DNA of 64,000 nt from Paenibacillus sp. FJAT-29882 (GCF_001510645.1 NZ_LMVB01000005.1:1-64000); one strand, 5' to 3'. Shown: positions 9,214 to 18,334, counted from the first letter of the stretch. The notes: a model not told the origin generated them from the letters alone. Numbers and translations are program-made.

Positions 9214-10252
9214 CTTGCTCACCTCCCGCATTTAGCATCGGTATTTTCACTTCAAGTCTTGTTCCTTTATCCAAGAGGCTAATCACCTTTAAGGTTCCTC
9301 CCACTTCAACTGCCCGTTCATACATATTGTTCATGCCATATGAGCCAGCTTTACTAGCTTCTATGTCAAAACCAACTCCATCATCGACGATTCTTAAAAT
9401 CAACAAACCATCCCGCTCAATCAATAAAACTTCTAAAGAATTCGCCTTTGCATGACGTAATGTATTAGAAACAGATTCTTGGAGAATTCGAAAAAGATGA
9501 TCTTCAATCCCTTTTTTCAACGGAATGGGCTCAAGCTTCCATTTTACCTTCATTGGCACTTTTTGCGATAATTCTACAAGCAATTCTTCGATCCCTTCTT
9601 GAAGAGATTTATCATGAAGCGGTACAGGACGTAAATGTAATAGCAACGCCCTCATCTCGAGCTGTGACTGATGAATCATACCCTCAACCATTCTTAGCTG
9701 TTTAGCACTGCCAGTATCTTCATCGCCGTTTGACTCAGTAATAGCCGACATAAGCATTGATGCGGCGAATAGTTGTTGGCTAACAGAATCATGTAATTCG
9801 CGCGCTAATCGGTTTCTTTCCCTTACAACCATCTCTTGAATTCTTTTCTCCTGATCTTCCGCTTTATCATTTGCTAGCTTCTGTGATAATTTCGTTTGTT
9901 CGGAAACTTGGTGATGCACTCGGACAATTTGTTTAGAAATCGCCGTTAATTCCTGAACAAAGTAATTTTCATTACCGGCTGGCGGTCGTCCTTGTTCTAC
10001 GAAATAGAGCTCGTCACTAATCTCTTTTAGTTGCCGCTTCCAAGACAAACCTGTTATAAAGCCACATCCAATCCCAATTAGGGCAATCAAGCTAATATAA
10101 AACAAGATAAACGGCAGATCCATCACTTTTGTTTCCCACAACATCCCCCAATTGTTCAAAGGGAAAGAAAAAAATAGTCCTGCCGTTAACACAAGACCAA
10201 TCAAAAATGCTAAACCCATAGAAGCTGCAATTTGCCGCGTTACAATATTCAT
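9206..10252 (-). CDS. liaS: Sensor histidine kinase LiaS
   Basis: Membrane kinase of 348 residues with two transmembrane helices (about 8-30 and 47-68) around a short outside loop, the 'intramembrane-sensing' layout. A HAMP-like linker leads to a HisKA_3 dimerisation domain with phospho-acceptor His154 in RLARELHDSVSQQL, followed by an ATPase domain (LRIVDDGVGFDIE, GSYGMNNMYERA). It pairs with LiaR. Its start overlaps the liaF stop by four bases (ATGA), so the two are translationally coupled. LiaF normally holds LiaS inactive without stress. Confidence 0.93.
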   Translation of the reverse strand: MNIVTRQIAASMGLAFLIGLVLTAGLFFSFPLNNWGMLWETKVMDLPFILFYISLIALIGIGCGFITGLSWKRQLKEISDELYFVEQGRPPAGNENYFVQELTAISKQIVRVHHQVSEQTKLSQKLANDKAEDQEKRIQEMVVRERNRLARELHDSVSQQLFAASMLMSAITESNGDEDTGSAKQLRMVEGMIHQSQLEMRALLLHLRPVPLHDKSLQEGIEELLVELSQKVPMKVKWKLEPIPLKKGIEDHLFRILQESVSNTLRHAKANSLEVLLIERDGLLILRIVDDGVGFDIEASKAGSYGMNNMYERAVEVGGTLKVISLLDKGTRLEVKIPMLNAGGEQDD

Positions 10253-10992
10253 ACTCGCTTCACCTCGATATCGCCTACGACAACCGAAGTGATGAGATGG
10301 ATTCTTTGGTCTGCCGTTTCAAATTCTGTCGTTTGGTAAGAAAGAATTTGGTTGTATACCTTTGTTTCTTGTTTTTGAAAAATGGATGCTCTTCCAGCAA
10401 TGACAGAATGATGGAGTCTGACTTCTGTATCGTATGGGATAAGGACTTGCAAATTACCAACAAAGCTTTGAATAGAGATGACCACTTCACCTTTCGGAAG
10501 GATTGTGTGACTTAAATCAATAACCGTATCGCCAATCCCACGTTGAATATTAATATTATTCCATTCATATACATCATCCGAGGTTTTCTGGTGACCCATC
10601 AGTTTATTTTCAAACAAGTACTCTTTTTTCAATAAAGGCTCTGACTCAATCTGTTCCTTTTTTCGTTCCGGTTCAATCAAATACGGTTTTACCCACTCTG
10701 GGTTTTTCTTCGATTGGAAATATACGAGCAAGATATAACCAAATACAGCAAAAACAAAAAATTTAAAAATCATCATATTTAACACAATAACAACTGAACT
10801 GACAATCCCAATTAAGTATAAAATTTTCCCCATAGAGCGTGGGGATAGTTTTCTACCGATATACAGACAACCCGTCGCTAAAGCAAGCGAGTAGATAAGT
10901 CCTCCATCAAAGAAGACGAGTTCAGATATAAGAAGGATGATACCGATGAGAAATATCCAACCTAAGTATTCTGTTTTCAGTTGTTTAAACAA
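10249..10992 (-). CDS. liaF: LiaF, inhibitor of the LiaS kinase
   Basis: Membrane protein with several hydrophobic segments in the first 110 residues, then a linker and a soluble beta-rich C-terminal domain (from about 150) typical of the LiaF/DUF2154 family. LiaF is the main negative regulator of LiaRS signalling. The frame is open further upstream, but the best start is the TTG at 10992, spaced nine bases from a perfect AAAGGAG; it gives a 247-residue protein beginning MFKQLKTEYLGW, close to the B. subtilis size. It follows liaH after 257 bases and overlaps liaS by four. Confidence 0.9.
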   Translation of the reverse strand: MFKQLKTEYLGWIFLIGIILLISELVFFDGGLIYSLALATGCLYIGRKLSPRSMGKILYLIGIVSSVVIVLNMMIFKFFVFAVFGYILLVYFQSKKNPEWVKPYLIEPERKKEQIESEPLLKKEYLFENKLMGHQKTSDDVYEWNNINIQRGIGDTVIDLSHTILPKGEVVISIQSFVGNLQVLIPYDTEVRLHHSVIAGRASIFQKQETKVYNQILSYQTTEFETADQRIHLITSVVVGDIEVKRV

Positions 10993-11095
10993 GGGATCTC
11001 CTCCTTTAGCTGTCTCGTTCGATTCTATTAATTTGCTGTCATCCGCCACCTAGTTAGGAGATGAAGGTTTTTCAACAATTTAAGATAGAATGAAA

Positions 11096-11115
11096 GGCGC
11101 AGAAATCTACGCCTC
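11096..11115 (-). terminator. Stem-loop between liaH and liaF (attenuator candidate)
   Basis: AGGCGTAGA pairs with TCTGCGCCT (one G-U pair) on the minus strand, followed by TTTCATTCT. In B. subtilis, a strong liaIH transcript and a weaker read-through transcript are made; a partial terminator here would do the same. Confidence 0.45.
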
Positions 11116-11249
11116 TCTAGAATACCATGAGTTTTATATGAAGGAAAAGGGAACGAATTGTCATTAACTTAAAGGGCGTAACTAATTAAAGTGGATTCCC
11201 CATTCCTCCTCTATATTTAGACGGTTTTTTCCATTCTCACTAACGTGAT

Positions 11250-11897
11250 TTATGATATTGATTGTGTATCTTTATTTTTCATATCCTTTTCCAACTGAAT
11301 AATCTTTGCATCAATTGTGTTGCGGTGATAAGAAGAATTAATCCCGTGTTCAAGCCGGTCCAAGTAGCTCTCCATTTCTTCAAATTTTGCAATCGGCTTA
11401 TTAGGATGAATAGTCGTATCTAAAACCGTATTAATACGGTGATGAGCACGCGCGATGTTTTCACGCCCCATTAACTCCATACGCTTTATGCTCATGTCTT
11501 TTAGTTTATGCTTCATTTCACGATACTTTTGTTCAAGCTCGCTTAATTGCTTTTCATTTTCATGAAGAGCCTCTTTAAGACGTACAGCCCGCTCTGCGTA
11601 TTGTTGACTTTCTATATCCGCAAAGTTTTGCAACTCACTTTCTCCTGCCTGTTCTGCAATCCCAGCTTGGTGCTTTCGTTTTTCTGCAAGATCTGCCGCT
11701 TCTTGAAGTTCTCTTTGAAATTCATTTTTTAATAGATATTGACGCTCTACCATTTTACGCACTTTTTCAGTTTCAGCCTCACATTGACGCAAGTACTGAT
11801 TCAATAAAGCAATTGGATTTTTTTCTTCTTTTTTATCTAATATTTCATGAAAGTCTGCTGAAATAGTTTGCTTAATTCTTGAGAATAAGTTGGTCAT
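11250..11897 (-). CDS. liaH: LiaH, phage-shock-protein A family
   Basis: PspA/IM30-type coiled-coil protein of 215 residues, almost wholly helical and rich in E, K, Q and R, with heptad-like spacing. The N-terminus MTNLFSRIKQTISADFHEIL resembles the amphipathic membrane-binding helix of the family, followed by NPIALLNQYLRQCEAETEKVRK. LiaH binds the stressed membrane through LiaI. The start is the ATG at 11897 after TAGGAGGAATTCAA; an in-frame start 81 bases upstream lacks a binding site. It lies 117 bases after liaI. Confidence 0.92.
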   Translation of the reverse strand: MTNLFSRIKQTISADFHEILDKKEEKNPIALLNQYLRQCEAETEKVRKMVERQYLLKNEFQRELQEAADLAEKRKHQAGIAEQAGESELQNFADIESQQYAERAVRLKEALHENEKQLSELEQKYREMKHKLKDMSIKRMELMGRENIARAHHRINTVLDTTIHPNKPIAKFEEMESYLDRLEHGINSSYHRNTIDAKIIQLEKDMKNKDTQSIS

Positions 11898-12014
11898 TTG
11901 AATTCCTCCTAATAATTGGGGCGTGTTCTCCGCCGCCTTGTTATCCCTAGCTAAACTAGCAACTCTAACGTATTTCATTGTTTACCTTTACGAATGATGT
12001 CGTAACTATTTTTC

Positions 12015-12359
12015 TTATTTGTTTAAATCTGCCCACTGCTTTTCAAAGTTTGTAAAAGGATCATTACTTTCTTCAATGATCGTTTCTTTAGATTTATTCC
12101 ATTTGCGGTACACCACAAAGAGAATGTACGCCGCAACTAGCCCTAATACTGAAGGGAAACTTGAGATAGCAAAGCTTATAGCAATTAATAGGACGATCAC
12201 CCAAGCAATTTTTGCAAATACTGATTCTACACTTAGTAACTGTTTGCAACTGTAATACAGAATTCCTAAAGAGATAGCTAAACCGATGAGTGGTCCTACA
12301 TTCGCCAGCAAAACGAGCGCTGCAATCGCCCCCACTATCAATAATCCGAATTTTTTCAT
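12015..12359 (-). CDS. liaI: LiaI, membrane anchor of LiaH
   Basis: A 114-residue protein with two or three hydrophobic segments in its first 85 residues and a charged tail ending DPFTNFEKQWADLNK. Position as first gene of the lia operon, in front of liaH, and the hydrophobic profile support LiaI, which recruits LiaH to the membrane. It has a strong AGGAGG start and a palindromic candidate LiaR box upstream. Confidence 0.85.
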   Translation of the reverse strand: MKKFGLLIVGAIAALVLLANVGPLIGLAISLGILYYSCKQLLSVESVFAKIAWVIVLLIAISFAISSFPSVLGLVAAYILFVVYRKWNKSKETIIEESNDPFTNFEKQWADLNK

Positions 12360-12389
12360 TTCGTTTTCCTCCTTTCGTCATTTCGTATT

Positions 12390-12460
12390 ACTAGCATATC
12401 TAGTTTTCATATTTCCCATAACGAGCTAGAGGTATATTTTCAAGTACGTCTTAAGGCGTA
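12390..12460 (-). promoter_or_regulatory. liaI promoter with candidate LiaR box
   Basis: On the minus strand a 16-bp near-perfect palindrome TACGCCTTAAGACGTA (12445-12460) lies just upstream of TTGAAA and, 17 bp later, TATGGG. An operator immediately in front of a poor promoter is the arrangement known for LiaR activation of liaI. The exact LiaR consensus was not checked. Confidence 0.55.
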
Positions 12461-12488
12461 TATTTTCTAGACAGGCCAAAAGAGCGTA

Positions 12489-12585
12489 CAAAAAAAGGCC
12501 GATCCCATGCCTACTAGATACAGTATTAGATGCGTATGTTCCGCACTATCTACTATATAAAGAGGACGAGATCAGACCCTTATGG
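12489..12585. repeat. Dispersed palindromic repeat, degenerate copy
   Basis: Starts AAAAAGGCCGATCCC and ends GAGATCAGACCCTTATG with ACTATATAAAGAGG before it, as in the copy at 26328. It lies at the 3' end of the helicase gene, upstream of the lia promoter. Confidence 0.65.
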
Positions 12586-12596
12586 CATCTTTTTTA

Positions 12597-13925
12597 CTAT
12601 CTAGATCGCCGATTGCTGTTTCCTTTTGATGAAGAAAAACGAGTAGAAGCTGTTGAATCCTGAGAACCCTTGCCTTCCCCCCCACGTTTTCTCCCGCTTT
12701 CTTTCTTCGTTCCTTTACTCTCTATTCCATGACGTTTGTTGTAATCCTGACGCGCATTATTTCCTTGAGAGCGTTTTGGCTTACGCGGAGCTTCTGTTGC
12801 TTCATTCACTTTAATTCCTTCGATTCTTCTTCGCTCCAATTTCAAATGTATCCCTTTTTCAATTTCCATCAGTTCTTCCTCATCCTTTGCCGCGACAAAG
12901 GTAACTGCCAGACCATGTTCGCCAGCCCGTCCTGTACGCCCAATCCGATGAATATAGCTTTCTGTATCTTCGGGAATATCATAATTAAACACATGGGTAA
13001 CCCCTTCAACATCCAGCCCCCGTGCAGCGACGTCTGTAGCTACCAATACTTGAATCGCAGCCTCACGGAAACTCTTCATTACCCGTTCTCTTTTCGCCTG
13101 GGACAGGTCACCATGCAATTCATCCACGTTGTATCCCGCACTTTTCAATGCATCGTGCAGTTTAGATACTCTGCGCTTTGTTCTGCAAAAAACAATCGCC
13201 AAAAATGGACGCTCTTCATCAATCATTTTAAACAATGTTGCCTGCTTGGCACGGTCTGTTGTTTCGATGACAACCTGGCGAATCTCTTTAACGGTCACAC
13301 CTTCACTTTTAACCGATATCGTGACTGGACTTTGCATAAAACGCTTCGAAAGCTGTTTCACCTGATCAGGCATGGTCGCCGAAAACAATAAGGTTTGTCT
13401 TTCAGTCGGAAGATGTTCGATAATTTCTTCTACCTCTGGCAAAAAACCAATATGAAGCATTTGGTCCGCTTCATCCAATACAAGCTTGTCAACCTGTGAA
13501 AGATCGATCGTTCCACGTCTCATATGATCAAGAAGCCTCCCCGGGGTCGCAACGACAACAGAAATACCCCGTTCAAGCTTTTTCATCTGACGCTCTACGT
13601 CTTGACCCCCGTAAACGGCCAAAACATGTAAGCCTTCAATATTATCTGCAAACTTCTGAAGTTCTGCAGTAATCTGCAGCGCAAGCTCTCTTGTCGGCGT
13701 TACAATTAACGATTGAATATGTCGAGCCTCGAGATCTACCGTTTCAATAATAGGAAGTAAAAACGCTAATGTTTTTCCTGTTCCCGTTTGCGCCTTTGCT
13801 ATGACATCTTTTTTTGCTATAATTTCTGGAATTGCTCGTTCTTGAATCGATGTTGGTTCATGAATCCCATTTTGGTTCAACATCTGTTCAACTGTTAAAC
13901 GAATCCCAAGTTCCGTAAATTTCAT
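12597..13925 (-). CDS. DEAD-box ATP-dependent RNA helicase
   Basis: A 442-residue helicase with the full motif set: Q motif region [14 protein letters not shown], motif I AQTGTGKT, Ia PTRELALQ, Ib TPGRLLDH, motif II DEAD, motif III SAT, then [18 protein letters not shown] and [13 protein letters not shown]. The C-terminal tail is basic and rich in R, G, K and S ([12 protein letters not shown]... NSNRRSR), suited to RNA binding. These enzymes unwind short RNA duplexes in ribosome assembly, mRNA decay or cold growth. Several paralogues exist in Bacillus and I cannot say which this is. The ATG at 13925 is chosen over an earlier in-frame start because of the AGGT site and because MKFTELGI is a normal beginning. 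Confidence 0.92.
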   Translation of the reverse strand: MKFTELGIRLTVEQMLNQNGIHEPTSIQERAIPEIIAKKDVIAKAQTGTGKTLAFLLPIIETVDLEARHIQSLIVTPTRELALQITAELQKFADNIEGLHVLAVYGGQDVERQMKKLERGISVVVATPGRLLDHMRRGTIDLSQVDKLVLDEADQMLHIGFLPEVEEIIEHLPTERQTLLFSATMPDQVKQLSKRFMQSPVTISVKSEGVTVKEIRQVVIETTDRAKQATLFKMIDEERPFLAIVFCRTKRRVSKLHDALKSAGYNVDELHGDLSQAKRERVMKSFREAAIQVLVATDVAARGLDVEGVTHVFNYDIPEDTESYIHRIGRTGRAGEHGLAVTFVAAKDEEELMEIEKGIHLKLERRRIEGIKVNEATEAPRKPKRSQGNNARQDYNKRHGIESKGTKKESGRKRGGEGKGSQDSTASTRFSSSKGNSNRRSR

Positions 13926-14380
13926 TTTATACCTGCCTACTCTCCGTACATTTTTAGTAAAATACTTATGCCAGTATACCATTTATTTAGGACGATATTG
14001 TCTTATAAACAGCATACATAAGCATTATTTTTAGGAAACAAAAATGCGTTACCATGCATCATTGTAGTTTAGAAAAAATAGACCTTTTTGAAATCTTGAC
14101 TATAATTACTTCAAATATCGTTCCCCTTCTTAACCTACTTAAAACAGACAAGATGGTTTCATTTTACAAGGGAGTATTATCATTAAATGAAATACTACAA
14201 GAAAAGCAGAACCGTTGGCTTGATTACTTAACTCGCTAACTCTAACTTAGGCTCGCATAAGTATCCATATGCTGTTACCATTTCTGTCGTGTTCATAACC
14301 CCGTTTTTTTCTTATTTTATTAAACTAGTCATCTTCACTGACAAGGCCGATTACTGCCCTCGTTATTTTCCAGACAACAA
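13926..14380. other. Intergenic, no gene supported
   Basis: About 450 bp between the helicase promoter side and repeat B1. The only open frame (14054-14239) has no binding site and no recognisable protein. It is AT-rich sequence without other clear signals. Confidence 0.5.
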
Positions 14381-14487
14381 GGAAGGTGCCCCATAACATA
14401 AGGCCTGTCCCCACCCACTATCCACAGTTCAAATTAAGTGCATAACTGTGGATAGAGTATGAGGTCAGACCCTTTTGGGGCACCTTC
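14381..14487. repeat. Dispersed palindromic repeat B1
   Basis: Outer stem GAAGGTGCCCC/GGGGCACCTTC, next GGCCTGTCCCC versus GAGGTCAGACC, and an inner perfect stem ACTATCCACAGTT/AACTGTGGATAGAGT around a short loop. It lies immediately after the stop codon of the ParR-like gene (minus strand) and ends in a T-rich flank, so it probably terminates the par operon. Confidence 0.75.
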
Positions 14488-14488
14488 G

Positions 14489-15055
14489 TTATTTATTCAT
14501 TTGCGCAAGAAAATCACCTAATAAATTATCTAGATCTTCTTCTTGTCCACTTTCTTCAAGGGATTCTGTTTCTTGATTCATCTGGCCCCAATCGAAGTCA
14601 TCCAAATCAAGTTCAGTGTCCTTTTGCTGATCCTGTACATCTTCCTCGATCATCTCAGGCTCTATTGAAGCAGCTGGTTCTTCTTGTAAGTACAAGGCAT
14701 CTTCAATATCGAGTGCGCCGCTATTCAAAGAAGCAAGCAGGGAAGTTGCTCGAAGCGGATCCGTTAAAAGTTGGTATACAATACTCCCAAGCAAAGCTTC
14801 AGAGTGCGCATGCTTCAACCAATCCCGTTGTGCTTTACTTAATTTATGAGGCAGAGGAATCGCAACCATTTCTTGATCCTGAAATGCTGTACGGCCCACG
14901 CTTTCCATTACATATTCTGCAATCGTGCTGGAAAAGTTGCGTTTTTCTGTCTCCTTTAATTTTCGCAATTGCCTTAATGTGTGATCTGGAGCATCAGAAG
15001 GGATTCGGAAGGTAAGGGCTTGTCCCCTTTGAATACTTGAAGTTGGTTTTTTCAT
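14489..15055 (-). CDS. ParR-like partition DNA-binding protein
   Basis: A 188-residue protein directly after an actin-like ParM gene (9-base gap). The N-terminal 60 residues (GQALTFRIPSDAPDHTLRQLRKLKE...NFSSTIAEYVMES) look like a ribbon-helix-helix DNA-binding module. The rest becomes very acidic, ending ESGQEEDLDNLLGDFLAQMNK, a short helix such as ParR proteins use to contact ParM filaments. In type II partition, ParR binds centromere iterons and links DNA to the filament end. The family is too variable for a firm name; the call rests mostly on position and architecture. Confidence 0.7.
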   Translation of the reverse strand: MKKPTSSIQRGQALTFRIPSDAPDHTLRQLRKLKETEKRNFSSTIAEYVMESVGRTAFQDQEMVAIPLPHKLSKAQRDWLKHAHSEALLGSIVYQLLTDPLRATSLLASLNSGALDIEDALYLQEEPAASIEPEMIEEDVQDQQKDTELDLDDFDWGQMNQETESLEESGQEEDLDNLLGDFLAQMNK

Positions 15056-15064
15056 TCATTACAC

Positions 15065-16249
15065 CTATTTAGTTGATCCTGCTTTTTGCTCTTGCTTCTT
15101 ACCTTCTATTTTTGGGTTTTTCCTTACAAAGTCGGTGATCAATTTGTAATACGCATTAGACATCATCCAGATGCTTTCTTTCTCATCTTCAAAGAAATCA
15201 ATGTTATAGCCATCTAAATGGTTATTCAATGTTTTCAAATAATCCTTCAATACGATGGATCCGCCGCCGATAAAATAACAAATTTCTGTTTGCGAATTTT
15301 TTTGCCAAACATTACGTAAATGACGGTATTGTTTTTTTGCAAGTTCACCAAGAATTCGATCAGTAATATCATGAACACTCGTTCTTGATCCACGAACCAT
15401 AATGTGATTACGATCGTTTTTCTTGGTAATAATTTCAACTACATCACGTCTACTATCAAGCTCAACCCCGTGCTTTTTGCGAATTTCCTCACGAATGGCT
15501 TCCAACGCCTCTGCTACACCAAGATTAAAGCCTTGCGCTTTATCGTCATCAACTTTGCGATTTTTAATCACAGCGATATCTGTAGATAATCCACCAATAT
15601 CCTGAATTAATATTTGTTTGTCAATTAATTCTCTATTAATGACGTTTGAATTGTTATCCATCACAAGGTTAATATACGCCGCAAACCCTTCTGGATACAC
15701 CTTCACTTCGTCAAATTTAATATTTACTTTCACGCCTTGATATTTAGGTGTTATTAAAAACTCTACTTGATGGACAGAGCCCAGAAGTTTAGAACGGTAC
15801 CCAACATCTTTTCCTTCTTTCACTTCACGAAGAGGTAATCCTGTTCCAAGAGTATAGTTTGCATCGATTACATTATTTGTTTTTCTGAACACAGCTGCTT
15901 GTTTTTCATTGACTGCATCGAGCGCTAAAGCAGCAAACAACATAACAAGCGTTTGGTCTTCCTCTGATTTGCTACTTCCTGGATCTAATTCAAAAGGATT
16001 ATCACTCTTTGTTGCCAAATTTCCAACTCGATAAATTGCATTGTTTTCCAGAAGGGCAGGGGAATGAATCCTAATGTGGATTCCTTCAACTGGATCTTGT
16101 TGATTAAGATCCTCTATTCCAATAACAGGTCGGTCCTCAATATCACGAGCAATAACGTTCGGGATGTATAATTCCGAATCCATCTTTCCAAATATAGCTT
16201 TAATTGCATCATTTCCTACATCGACTGCAGCGATTCTTGACGTACTCAT
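15065..16249 (-). CDS. ParM/StbA-like actin ATPase
   Basis: Actin-fold protein of 394 residues. Phosphate-1 loop is RIAAVDVGNDAIKAIFG at the N-terminus, phosphate-2 loop is ILIQDIGGLSTDIAVIKNRK (about 205-225), and the adenosine motif is CYFIGGGSIVLKDYL near 330. This is the layout of ParM/Alp filament proteins that push plasmids apart, not of MreB. The start ATG follows AAGGG. Upstream lie a sigma-A-like promoter and a regular iteron array; downstream is a ParR-like gene, so promoter, centromere, motor and adaptor are all present. Its presence among chromosomal housekeeping genes is unusual and suggests an integrated plasmid module or a domesticated one. Confidence 0.85.
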   Translation of the reverse strand: MSTSRIAAVDVGNDAIKAIFGKMDSELYIPNVIARDIEDRPVIGIEDLNQQDPVEGIHIRIHSPALLENNAIYRVGNLATKSDNPFELDPGSSKSEEDQTLVMLFAALALDAVNEKQAAVFRKTNNVIDANYTLGTGLPLREVKEGKDVGYRSKLLGSVHQVEFLITPKYQGVKVNIKFDEVKVYPEGFAAYINLVMDNNSNVINRELIDKQILIQDIGGLSTDIAVIKNRKVDDDKAQGFNLGVAEALEAIREEIRKKHGVELDSRRDVVEIITKKNDRNHIMVRGSRTSVHDITDRILGELAKKQYRHLRNVWQKNSQTEICYFIGGGSIVLKDYLKTLNNHLDGYNIDFFEDEKESIWMMSNAYYKLITDFVRKNPKIEGKKQEQKAGSTK

Positions 16250-16305
16250 CTAATCAATCCCTTCTACTCACTTGGAGTATGTAATGTGGATATTCTATCT
16301 ATATA

Positions 16306-16334
16306 AGAATATGAAAGTTTAAGAGATTGGTCAA
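16306..16334 (-). promoter_or_regulatory. Promoter of the parM-parR operon
   Basis: On the minus strand TTGACC (16329-16334) and TATTCT (16306-16311) are spaced by exactly 17 bp, 56 bp before the ParM start. The iterons begin 29 bp upstream of the -35 box, a position from which bound ParR could control transcription. Confidence 0.6.
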
Positions 16335-16362
16335 TAATCCAATAGATGCAATTATCTTTTTT

Positions 16363-16500
16363 TGTATACATTTTTGTACACAATTTCTTTAAACGCACAC
16401 GCATGCCTAAACACCAACATGTATACACTATTGTACACTTGTAAACATATTTCGTATACATGTTTACGTTTTTGTTTACATGTATACGAAATTGTAAACA
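16363..16500. repeat. Iteron array, candidate parC centromere
   Basis: Four tandem units of 20-21 bp (16420-16439, 16440-16460, 16461-16480, 16481-16500) and one separated unit (16363-16382). Each unit has the form TGTNNAC...TTGTNNACA, that is two GTNNAC half-sites 12-13 bp apart; neighbouring units put half-sites 7-8 bp apart. Examples are TGTTTACGTTTTTGTTTACA and TGTATACGAAATTGTAAACA. A period of about two helical turns places the sites on one face of the DNA, as in known ParR-binding centromeres. Confidence 0.75.
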
Positions 16501-16785
16501 ATAGTCCTTTTCTTATAAATATAGTTAATATTACCAGAGCTAGGCGAATCGGAGAGCCTCTTCCACCCCTCCTTGCAGTTTCACTTTGTCCGGTACAACC
16601 TCCCCTTTTTGATTATAAATATCGTCTTAAAAAGTAATGTGTATAATCCAACAAACCTGGGTATGGTAATAATTGGACGGTATTGAGCAATATTATTCTT
16701 TCCCTTAGACGAGTTTCCGCTTGTATATAGGAAATTTTCACACAATGTTACACGCTTTAATTAATGAATTAGGAGGCAACATTCC
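16501..16785. other. Intergenic between the par locus and the Rieske oxidoreductase
   Basis: Roughly 285 bp of mostly AT-rich sequence. It must carry the promoter of the downstream oxidoreductase, but I cannot choose one with confidence. No gene is supported. Confidence 0.4.
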
Positions 16786-18324
16786 ATGCCAAACCAAAAT
16801 AAACATTATCAAGATTTACCTCAATTCCCTGAACCTTATTGGCGAGACCATCTCTCCTTTCCGAATTTCCCAAAGCTTACACAAAATATAGAAACTGATG
16901 TCGCCATAGTTGGCGGTGGGATCTCTGGTATCACAGCCGCATATCTACTTGCGGAAAAGGGGATACGGACGGTTCTAATCGAAGCAGGCTCTATTTTGAC
17001 AGGAACGACCGGACATACTACCGCGAAGATTACTGCACAACATGGTTTAATTTATGATCAACTCATTACAGATCACGGTGAAGAAAAGGCGAAATTATAT
17101 TATCATGCGAATAAAGAAGCCATGGATTTCATTAAGAAAACAGCTGAAACACATGATATTGACTGTGATTTAACTATGGAAGATGCATATGTTTATGCTG
17201 AAACAGATGAATATGCTAGTAAAATTGAAAGCGAAATGAAAGCATATGAAAGGCTCGGAATTCCTGGTGAATATACGAATACCATTCCTTTTTCCGTTCC
17301 ATGTCAAGCAGCAATCATCATGAAAAACCAATATCAATTCCATCCATTAAAATATTTAACTGGTTTGATCCCTCTTATCACAAACGCTAACGGGGCAATT
17401 TTTGAACATACGACAGCTATGAAAGTCGAAGATGGGGAAAAACCAGTGATTATTACAGACAATGGAGCAAAAATAGTATGCAATTACATGATCACAGCTT
17501 CGCATTTTCCTTTTAATGACGAAATGGGGCTTTACTTTGCGAGAATGCACGCAGAACGTTCTTATGTATTAGCTGTTAAAACGAAGAATGATTTCCCTGG
17601 TGGGATGTATATTAGTGCAGACACTCCATCGAGAACATTCCGTTATACCACCTTAAACGGGGAAAAGCTTGTTCTTATAGGAGGAGAAACCCATAAAACG
17701 GGGCAAGGAATTTCAATGATAGAGCATTACGAGGCGATCCATGACTTTGCAGAAAAGCATTTTGGAATTAACGACATTCCATACCGTTGGTCAGCCCAAG
17801 ACTATGTAACTCCTGATCATTTACCATTTATCGGGCGTATAACGTCCAATCATCCAAACGTGCTGGTTGCAACAGGTTTTGCCAAATGGGGAATAACGAA
17901 AGGAACAATAGCCGCAAAAATCATGACAGATGCGATAACAAACGAGGATAATCGCTACGCAGAGCTCTTTAGCCCTTCACGCTCACACTTGAAAGGTGCA
18001 GCAAATATCGTAAAAGATAATCTTGATGTTGCAAAACACTTAATCCAAGGGAAATTCGCTATGGTGTCTAAATTGCCTGAGGAGCTAACAAATGACGAAG
18101 GAGCCATTGTAAGGGTTAATGGGGATAAGGCAGGCTGCTACCGCGACACAGAAGGAACTTTGCATATTGTAGACTCCACCTGTACGCATATGGGCTGTGA
18201 AGTGGAATGGAACAGCGGAGAGCGAACATGGGACTGTCCTTGCCACGCTTCTCGATTCTCGATTACAGGCGAGGTTTTAGAAGGGCCAGCAGTTGAGCCA
18301 TTAAAACAAATTACATTGGAATAG
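16786..18324 (+). CDS. yhfW: FAD-dependent oxidoreductase with C-terminal Rieske domain (YhfW-like)
   Basis: A 512-residue two-domain protein. The N-terminal DAO-type flavin domain has the dinucleotide-binding fingerprint VAIVGGGISGITAAYLLAEKG (about 39-59) and the FAD region PDHLPFIGRI...GFAKWGITKGT. The C-terminal Rieske domain has both iron-sulfur ligand boxes, CTHMGCEVEW and CPCHASRF, near residues 463-486. B. subtilis YhfW has the same architecture and length; its substrate is not established as far as I know. Start ATG follows AGGAGG. It is monocistronic and ends at a dispersed repeat. Confidence 0.88.
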   Translation: MPNQNKHYQDLPQFPEPYWRDHLSFPNFPKLTQNIETDVAIVGGGISGITAAYLLAEKGIRTVLIEAGSILTGTTGHTTAKITAQHGLIYDQLITDHGEEKAKLYYHANKEAMDFIKKTAETHDIDCDLTMEDAYVYAETDEYASKIESEMKAYERLGIPGEYTNTIPFSVPCQAAIIMKNQYQFHPLKYLTGLIPLITNANGAIFEHTTAMKVEDGEKPVIITDNGAKIVCNYMITASHFPFNDEMGLYFARMHAERSYVLAVKTKNDFPGGMYISADTPSRTFRYTTLNGEKLVLIGGETHKTGQGISMIEHYEAIHDFAEKHFGINDIPYRWSAQDYVTPDHLPFIGRITSNHPNVLVATGFAKWGITKGTIAAKIMTDAITNEDNRYAELFSPSRSHLKGAANIVKDNLDVAKHLIQGKFAMVSKLPEELTNDEGAIVRVNGDKAGCYRDTEGTLHIVDSTCTHMGCEVEWNSGERTWDCPCHASRFSITGEVLEGPAVEPLKQITLE

Positions 18325-18334
18325 CTTTCAATGC

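Noticed and set aside
14054..14239. 61-codon open frame between helicase and par locus
   Set aside because: No binding site, no recognisable protein, in otherwise empty sequence.
16363..16500. CRISPR array
   Set aside because: The repeats are contiguous 20-21 bp units without spacers of constant length, and no cas gene is near.
16506..16640. 91-codon plus-strand frame across the iterons
   Set aside because: Runs through the iteron array and a non-coding leader; composition reflects the repeats.
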